Source of the DNA: Cellulosilyticum sp.
Lineage (GTDB): Bacteria > Bacillota > Clostridia > Lachnospirales > Cellulosilyticaceae
Length of the DNA: 40,372 bases
Assembly (NCBI GenBank): GCA_015058045.1
Contig: SVDC01000035.1
Span: 1 to 40,372, forward strand
Reading direction: 5' to 3'
The stretch's first letter is position 1; each line of letters begins with the position of its first letter. A program made the position numbers and the translations under genes. A model generated the notes under the pieces. That model ran no database searches, was not told where the DNA came from, and worked only from the letters and a program-made list of their open reading frames with translations. Below, one piece after another: positions 35,622-40,372 of this stretch.

Positions 35622-35750
35622 ATGCCACCCTCTTAACTATACAATATGAACTTTATCTTTTTATCTATATCTATATACTACTATATTTTTATTATATCAT
35701 TTTAAATATTCAGAAAATATAGTCCCATCAGCTTTGTTATTATTTCATAT

Positions 35751-35782
35751 AAAAAAGGTGTTGCCATAACAACACCTTTTTT
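35751..35782 (-). terminator. Terminator after the DUF2500-like gene
   Basis: A perfect 13-bp stem AAAAAAGGTGTTG with its complement and a 6-base loop, with T runs on both strands. It lies between the DUF2500-like gene stop (35810) and the response regulator gene, so it separates the two transcripts. Confidence 0.88.
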
Positions 35783-35809
35783 ATAATCTACTCTTACATT
35801 TTAATCTCT

Positions 35810-36187
35810 TTAAACTCTTTCAAAACCTAAATAACGTGTGCCTTGAAAAGTGAGTTTTCCTTGATCACCTTCCACTAACATTCCATATTCATTGCCCTGT
35901 ACCTTTAATTCCATACGGTCACCACTCATCACTTCAAAAGTAACATAATAGGAGGTAGCTGTACTGCTATGTACATTATCACTACCATGCGTATGATGGT
36001 ATACATCATTACGTTTTGACACTACCTTTGCATCTACTGTTAACCTAGGTGAATCATTATTACGCTTCCATTGTGTTGCCCCAGCTACAAGTCTGCTAAT
36101 AAAGAACCCAATAAACAGTAAAAAAAATAAACACCAAATGATTGGAAATACATTAAATATAAAACCCTCCATACCTGAAAAAACCAT
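35810..36187 (-). CDS. Small membrane protein, DUF2500 family
   Basis: This 125-residue protein has one N-terminal membrane segment (about 9-30, FNVFPIIWCLFFLLFIGFF) and a C-terminal domain of about 80 residues. Its pattern fits DUF2500: VDAKVVSKRNDVYHHTHGSDN, then YYVTFEVMSGDRMELKV and YGMLVEGDQGKLTFQGTRYLGF. The domain resembles a small beta-barrel. Function of the family is unknown. AGGAGGAGTAAG precedes the ATG. The gene ends just before a terminator and is preceded by another membrane gene 68 bases away on the same strand. Confidence 0.85.
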   Translation of the reverse strand: MVFSGMEGFIFNVFPIIWCLFFLLFIGFFISRLVAGATQWKRNNDSPRLTVDAKVVSKRNDVYHHTHGSDNVHSSTATSYYVTFEVMSGDRMELKVQGNEYGMLVEGDQGKLTFQGTRYLGFERV

Positions 36188-36255
36188 CTTACTCCTCCTA
36201 TAATTTTATATTTTCTTATTATGGTCTGTCATTGAAAGTTTCATTTCTTTATATA

Positions 36256-36918
36256 CTACTTATTTAATTCTTCTAATTTTCTCTTTGCTACAATCCTTCT
36301 TATTCGCCCAAATAGCACGCCTATTCCTAGTAGAATCCCAACTACTAATGGCATATGAATGGTTATAATCCCTTCATATCCCATCCCTAATACCAACTCC
36401 TCTATTCCTACAAATATAAACGCATAAACTATCACAGACATGATACGATATACTGCTCCTTTATAGGTCATTCTCTGTCCCAAATAACCGCCTAGCATCC
36501 CTATTCCTCCATAGAGTCCTACTCTTCCTAAGCTCCCTATAGAAGTCTGCATATAAATGCCATTTACACTTTCTAATGGTTCTCCTCCCATAGCGATTAA
36601 AATATACTGGCAAACTAATAGTACCCCAAAACATAAACTCACAATCTGAAGGGTTTCTAATCCCCTTTCTAATAAGCCTTGCTTTTTATTTTCCGCAACT
36701 AAATCCTCACAATATTGCTCTTCATCATAGCCATATACCTCTGTTAGCCTTCTATTTTGCTCCTGCAACTCTAAAACTTTATGTATATTTTCTTCTATTA
36801 CCTCTTCATAAGCTATGATATTCATATTACTACTTTGTAAATATTGCATCATCTTCTTAACAAATTTTTTATTTTTCCCAGTAAGCTTTTTATACTGCGT
36901 GCGCCAGGCCTTTTTCAT
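36256..36918 (-). CDS. Membrane protein of unknown function, DUF1048/DUF1129-like layout
   Basis: This 220-residue protein has a basic N-terminus (MKKAWRTQYKKLTGKNKKFVKK), then about 75 soluble residues that look helical and coiled, including a QEQNRRLTEVYG segment, followed by four hydrophobic segments at about 90-110, 128-145, 155-178 and 183-205. A soluble helical region ahead of membrane segments is seen in DUF1129/DUF1048 proteins, but I cannot confirm membership. AAAGGGGACATAGA precedes the ATG. It diverges from the ABC exporter operon across a 174-base region containing an FNR-like palindrome. Confidence 0.7.
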   Translation of the reverse strand: MKKAWRTQYKKLTGKNKKFVKKMMQYLQSSNMNIIAYEEVIEENIHKVLELQEQNRRLTEVYGYDEEQYCEDLVAENKKQGLLERGLETLQIVSLCFGVLLVCQYILIAMGGEPLESVNGIYMQTSIGSLGRVGLYGGIGMLGGYLGQRMTYKGAVYRIMSVIVYAFIFVGIEELVLGMGYEGIITIHMPLVVGILLGIGVLFGRIRRIVAKRKLEELNK

Positions 36919-36945
36919 TCTATGTCCCCTTTAAATAAATTATTT

Positions 36946-36959
36946 TTGATTTATATCAA
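36946..36959. promoter_or_regulatory. FNR-like palindrome in the divergent promoter region
   Basis: TTGAT-N4-ATCAA is an exact match to the classical FNR-family half-site arrangement. It lies between the divergent gene pair, 17-30 bases downstream of a minus-strand TATAAT (36964-36969), so it would overlap the transcription start of the leftward gene. In AT-rich DNA a chance match is possible. Confidence 0.35.
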
Positions 36960-37084
36960 TTATATTATAAAAAAACATTTATATATATTTGTTTATTTTT
37001 ATTCATAAAGAAAACATTAATATTATCCTCGCCATTACTCTTCATCCTATAATTTTATCTATAAATCTATCTAAAAGGAGCACT

Positions 37085-37096
37085 ATGCCACTATGA
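37085..37096 (+). CDS. Putative three-codon minicistron before the ABC ATPase
   Basis: AAAGGAG (37074-37080) is optimally placed for an ATG at 37085, which encodes only M-P-L then TGA. The stop overlaps the ATPase start as ATGA (37093-37096). From the same site the ATPase ATG is 12 bases away, which is long. This suggests coupled or attenuated translation, or simply a non-optimal start. Confidence 0.4.
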   Translation: MPL

Positions 37097-37977
37097 TGAT
37101 TCAAATTGAAGACTTATCCAAACAATATTATGGTTCTAAAACAAAAGCATTAGACCATATTAACTTAACCATTAAGCCAGGCATTCTAGGCCTAGTCGGT
37201 GAAAATGGTGCAGGTAAAACTACGCTCATTAAAATCTTGGCGACTATGTTGAAGAAAACAAGCGGGAAAATTCATATCGGTGACTATGAACTTCCAAAAG
37301 ATGAACTAAAAATCCGCCAAAGCCTAGGCTATCTGCCACAAAACTTTAATCTCTTTAACACTTTAACAGTCTATGAAGCTATGGATTATATTGCCTCCCT
37401 AAAAAATATACCACCTCATATTAGAAAAGAAGAAATTCCAAGGCTCCTTGAAGAAGTTCATCTTCAAAACAAAAGTCAGGAACAGATTAAAAAATTATCA
37501 GGTGGTATGAAACAAAGACTCGGTATTGCTACGAGCTTATTAGGAAACCCCTCTTTTATTATTATGGATGAACCTACCGTTGGTCTTGATCCTACGGAAA
37601 GACTTAATTTCCGTAACCTACTAAGTAAATATGCTGATGATCGAATTATTATCTTATCTTCACATATCATCAGTGATATCTCTATGCTTTGTCATGATAT
37701 TGCCATCATGCAAAAGGGTACAATGACTTATTCCGGTTCAACCAGTCAATTAATCAAAAGTATGCGAAATAAAATCTATGTAACTTCTATAGATAAAAAA
37801 CAGGAAATTAATCCTCAATATCAAAAAAATATTATCTCTATTTCCTTAAAAGAAGAACGCTTAGAGGTCCGTTTTTTCTCAGATACAGTACCTAACTTTG
37901 AAAATACTGTCTGCGTAGAACCTTGTTTAGAAGATGCTTATTTTTATATAACTTCCAAAAGTGGTGATTTAAAATGA
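37093..37977 (+). CDS. ABC transporter ATP-binding protein (ABC-2 exporter type)
   Basis: This 294-residue ATPase has Walker A GENGAGKTT (36-44), the Q-loop GYLPQNF, signature LSGGMKQR, Walker B FIIMDEPTVGLDP and the H-loop LSSHIISD. The C-terminal 70 residues are a family-typical extension. It resembles ATPases of ABC-2 exporters such as the bacitracin/antibiotic type (BcrA/CcmA group). It energises the two downstream permeases, and its stop overlaps the first by ATGA (37974-37977). The start could be either of two adjacent ATGs (37093 or 37096); the ribosome site favours neither strongly. Substrate unknown. Confidence 0.92.
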   Translation: MMIQIEDLSKQYYGSKTKALDHINLTIKPGILGLVGENGAGKTTLIKILATMLKKTSGKIHIGDYELPKDELKIRQSLGYLPQNFNLFNTLTVYEAMDYIASLKNIPPHIRKEEIPRLLEEVHLQNKSQEQIKKLSGGMKQRLGIATSLLGNPSFIIMDEPTVGLDPTERLNFRNLLSKYADDRIIILSSHIISDISMLCHDIAIMQKGTMTYSGSTSQLIKSMRNKIYVTSIDKKQEINPQYQKNIISISLKEERLEVRFFSDTVPNFENTVCVEPCLEDAYFYITSKSGDLK

Positions 37978-39185
37978 AAGAACTGATTATAAAACTAAAA
38001 AAAATCTCAAACCAAGAGGATTACTTCGGTAAACTTCCTCTCATCAATCTAGTCATTCTACTCATCTGCTGTGCATTGGCATTTCAGAAAGATTTAACTA
38101 GTGTAATCTCTAGTCATCTATTTATACTGATGTGGGTAAGTATTTCTAGCTATCAAGTCTTTAATTTATACCAACGTAAGGACTGTTCTTTTCTATTTGC
38201 CGTTTGTAACCTACCCCAAAGACATATTATTGGGATATTACTTGCTACTTCATTATGGCAAAGTATTTTATTTTTACCTGCCCTTATTTTACAGCTGATT
38301 CTAACACTTAATGCCCCTATAATGATTGCAGTATTAACAGGAATCGTACACTTTACTTTTGCCATTACTATCGGCATTGTCCTTAGCCTTTTATCTCCTT
38401 CACACTTGATTGGACTTATTGCGGATATCGTCTTATTCTTATTTTATTTCTTTACAGGTACAGGCTGGACCACTGCCGAACTTTTTAGTATTGTGTCACC
38501 AGCAGTTCAAATTCATAATGTCTATATCCTTGATATACCCAATTTTTATGGTCTCATCACATTAACTTTATTGGGATGGGGTCTTATAGGCGTTACAAAA
38601 CACTTTTCTTTACGTAAAAAAAACATTCATAGCATAGTCTACTTTTTGGTTACTGTAATTCTATTTATTTCTGCTGGTTACATGCCCTATTATCAAAATC
38701 AAAAAGTATTTAATATAGCTTATAGCCAACTTGAAGTAGAAGATTTAACCCTTACATATAGAGGGATAGATGAAACCTCTGCTATACACTATGCTCATGT
38801 GTTTCACGACTTAGAGCAAGCTTTTAGGGATAACGGCCTTATTTCTTCAGAAATTCATCATATAGAGATTCAAAAATATCATGCGCCAATCTACCTTAGA
38901 ACAGCACGCCGTATTCCTTTTATCATAAAAGACGATACCCTTTATATTAATGTATTTTCTAATGCTATGATTAATCAGCAAGATGCTCCTCTAATACATG
39001 AGATGTTTTATAGAATGAGCATACAACTTATTTCAAATCAAAATCCTCAACTATTAAAGGAGCGTAACAGTTATACTTTAATTTATTCTACTATTTATGA
39101 CGCGATTAAGGATAAAAATTATTCTACTCAGCTTAAAGATTACAGCTACTATATCGTGAAACGTGTTACCTCACAGAGATCATAA
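37974..39185 (+). CDS. ABC-2 type permease with fused extracytoplasmic C-terminal domain
   Basis: This 403-residue membrane protein has six hydrophobic segments in its first 240 residues (about 22-40, 45-60, 90-112, 115-140, 145-165 and 190-205), with another at about 222-240. A soluble domain of about 150 residues follows (YYQNQKVFNIAYS onward). It has no known motif match that I can name, but contains a degenerate zincin-like LIHEMFYRM near 340. It probably forms the channel with the 238-residue permease downstream. It starts in an ATGA overlap with the ATPase gene, so the two are coupled. Substrate is unknown. Confidence 0.8.
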   Translation: MKELIIKLKKISNQEDYFGKLPLINLVILLICCALAFQKDLTSVISSHLFILMWVSISSYQVFNLYQRKDCSFLFAVCNLPQRHIIGILLATSLWQSILFLPALILQLILTLNAPIMIAVLTGIVHFTFAITIGIVLSLLSPSHLIGLIADIVLFLFYFFTGTGWTTAELFSIVSPAVQIHNVYILDIPNFYGLITLTLLGWGLIGVTKHFSLRKKNIHSIVYFLVTVILFISAGYMPYYQNQKVFNIAYSQLEVEDLTLTYRGIDETSAIHYAHVFHDLEQAFRDNGLISSEIHHIEIQKYHAPIYLRTARRIPFIIKDDTLYINVFSNAMINQQDAPLIHEMFYRMSIQLISNQNPQLLKERNSYTLIYSTIYDAIKDKNYSTQLKDYSYYIVKRVTSQRS

Positions 39186-39259
39186 CTCATATTAAAATAG
39201 ATTATTTTACTTCAATTTATAGCACCTATTTAAAAATCACCTTATAGAAAGGATTCATT

Positions 39260-39976
39260 ATGTCTGCACTTAAATCTATTCGTTTACACCTGCATTATAT
39301 TTTTAGAAAAAAATCTTATTGGTTCTACATCAGCATCATCTACTTTATGTTCTCTTTTTTAAATCTCGAACTCTTCTTTACTGAAGATATTTTTATATCA
39401 GACTATAGCGATTATATAAGTCGCCTTGCTGACCAGCAACTCATTATTGGCCTCACTCTAATTCTTACTGTTGTTATCACTTTATCTGAAGAATACATGG
39501 ATATCTACAAAAACCTATTTTGTATTTATGTTCAACGTCCTACTGGCTACTTTACCAGTTTAGCATTGTCCATTATCATTGCTAACCTTATCCCCTTTAT
39601 CCTAGGACAACTTCTATTTTTTATTTTAAATACAATCATGACTGGCCTTTGCCCTTGGAACTTACTTTTAGGTAATTTTACCATTGTTATGCTAGAGACA
39701 ATTGCTTTAATCCTATTTGCTGTCGGTCTCTTTATACTGTTCCATAAAACAGCCCTAACTCTCCTTGCTTACATACTGTTCACCCTATTTTCTGCCATGC
39801 TTTCATCGCCCTACTATTCTATTCCTCTCTTTGCATCCGTAAGTAAACACCCTAATGGCGGTTATTATACCTTTCCTCCTGATTTATTTATAGGGCGCTT
39901 TCTTATATTAGGTGCTGCAATCCTCTTCTTTTATAGTGTGCTCAAACATTTTATAAAATGTTCTACTAGGCTGTAA
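39260..39976 (+). CDS. Second membrane subunit of the ABC exporter
   Basis: This 238-residue hydrophobic protein has about six membrane segments (roughly 20-38, 60-75, 95-118, 130-158, 160-180 and 205-230) and a short cytoplasmic start. It resembles an ABC-2 permease in layout but I cannot name a family. AGAAAGGATTCATT is its ribosome site, 74 bases after the first permease, so it is likely the last gene of the same operon. The two permeases differ in size and the first carries an extra domain, so this looks like a heterodimeric exporter. A hairpin lies 49 bases downstream. Confidence 0.8.
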   Translation: MSALKSIRLHLHYIFRKKSYWFYISIIYFMFSFLNLELFFTEDIFISDYSDYISRLADQQLIIGLTLILTVVITLSEEYMDIYKNLFCIYVQRPTGYFTSLALSIIIANLIPFILGQLLFFILNTIMTGLCPWNLLLGNFTIVMLETIALILFAVGLFILFHKTALTLLAYILFTLFSAMLSSPYYSIPLFASVSKHPNGGYYTFPPDLFIGRFLILGAAILFFYSVLKHFIKCSTRL

Positions 39977-40024
39977 TCTAGCCCCATTAATAAAAGTTAG
40001 GAATCAAAAAATATACACATAAAA

Positions 40025-40066
40025 AGAGTAGGTCACTATGTATTTTTATACACGGTAACTTACTCT
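40025..40066 (+). terminator. Hairpin after the ABC exporter operon, probable terminator
   Basis: AGAGTAGGT and ACTTACTCT (one G-U pair) flank an inner AT-rich hairpin with GTAT/ATAC. It follows the last exporter gene by 49 bases. The following T run is poor, so this is a modest call. Confidence 0.4.
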
Positions 40067-40150
40067 ATATGATGTCCTTTTATTGCTGTAAACACTCAAG
40101 TCCTTTTTCTATTTTTCTAATTTTGCCTTATACTCTAGTGTTCATTCTCT

Positions 40151-40207
40151 TAATCTACTTCTATTACTATGATGCTCTAAACTTGCTCATATGATAGAAG
40201 TAGATTA
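40151..40207. repeat. 14-bp inverted repeat overlapping the stop of the partial gene
   Basis: TAATCTACTTCTAT (40151-40164) and its exact complement (40194-40207) enclose about 29 bases. The right arm contains the TAA stop of the gene to the right. There is no T run after it on either strand. Confidence 0.55.
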
Positions 40208-40372
40208 AATGCTATATTCTAATTTTCTTTCATCTATAATCCTTTTTGACTTATGCTCAGAACGGGTATCTAAATCACCATCTGGATGAACAATCACTTC
40301 ATACGGCTTAACACCAATTCTTGCTTTTATAGAATCAGAAACTTTTTGAGCCACTTCATCATCTGTTTCTGT
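40205..40372 (-). CDS. Phenylacetate-CoA ligase-like protein, C-terminus only
   Basis: Only the last 55 codons are in the window; the rest lies to the right. The sequence ARIGVKPYEVIVHP...RSEHKSKRIIDERK fits the C-terminal lobe of PaaK/adenylate-forming CoA ligases, where the usual form is IGV...LPRSEGKAKRVID. The catalytic lysine position of that motif (K in GKAKR) is matched by K in KSKR. These enzymes activate aromatic or other carboxylic acids with ATP and CoA. The identification rests on this short tail. Confidence 0.7.
   Translation of the reverse strand, partial: TETDDEVAQKVSDSIKARIGVKPYEVIVHPDGDLDTRSEHKSKRIIDERKLEYSI

Noticed and set aside
37015-37060. Housekeeping promoter for the ABC exporter
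   Set aside because: TATAAT at 37048-37053 has no -35 box at 16-18 bases, so I did not list it as a promoter.

Overview
The window looks like chromosomal core DNA of a low-G+C, endospore-forming Firmicute of the class Clostridia, probably Lachnospirales (the family is my inference). Evidence: an AT-rich sequence, strong AGGAGG-type ribosome binding sites, tRNA genes without encoded CCA, the sporulation genes spoVT, yabP, yabQ and lonB, and gene orders that match Bacillus subtilis (tig-clpX-lonB-lonA-ysxC, and gcaD-prs-spoVC-mfd-spoVT-yabN-yabO-yabP-yabQ-divIC). Almost everything from 1 to 36.9 kb is on the minus strand.

Layout. 41-192: a tRNA-Gly/tRNA-Pro operon read leftward. 328-9309: a hypothetical protein, then a protein quality-control block which in transcription order is tig, clpP, clpX, lonB, lonA, engB. 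9591-11632: small accessory genes (a hypothetical, a DJ-1/PfpI protein, a CYTH protein) and a probable gene remnant. 11820-12627: nine tRNA genes in one operon with internal duplications. 12743-15474: prfB with its +1 frameshift site, a lone CheW, rdgB and a YfcE-type phosphoesterase. 15662-15734: initiator tRNA. 15805-27149: the conserved block which in transcription order is glmU, prs, pth, mfd, a PrsA-type foldase, spoVT, mazG, hup, an S4 protein, yabP, yabQ and a DivIC-like protein. 27568-32409: a YtfQRT-YjfF galactofuranose-type sugar importer, with its YesM/YesN-type two-component system upstream (32570-35621). 35810-36918: two small membrane proteins. 37093-39976: a plus-strand ABC-2 type exporter operon. 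40205-40372: the end of a phenylacetate-CoA-ligase-like gene that runs off the window.

How the genes work together. Trigger factor, ClpXP and two Lon proteases cover folding and turnover. LonB, SpoVT, YabP and YabQ tie the region to sporulation. GlmU, Prs, Pth and Mfd are housekeeping functions for cell wall, nucleotide, translation and repair. The two-component system probably senses an extracellular sugar and controls the adjacent importer. I found no CRISPR array, prophage, insertion sequence or recognisable riboswitch. The points most worth a second look are regulatory: hairpins in all three tRNA leaders, the unusual prfB frameshift spacing, candidate sporulation promoters before spoVT and lonB, a three-codon minicistron before the exporter, and a DJ-1 operator candidate. 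The exporter permease also has a fused extracytoplasmic domain. No clearly new multi-gene system is evident.
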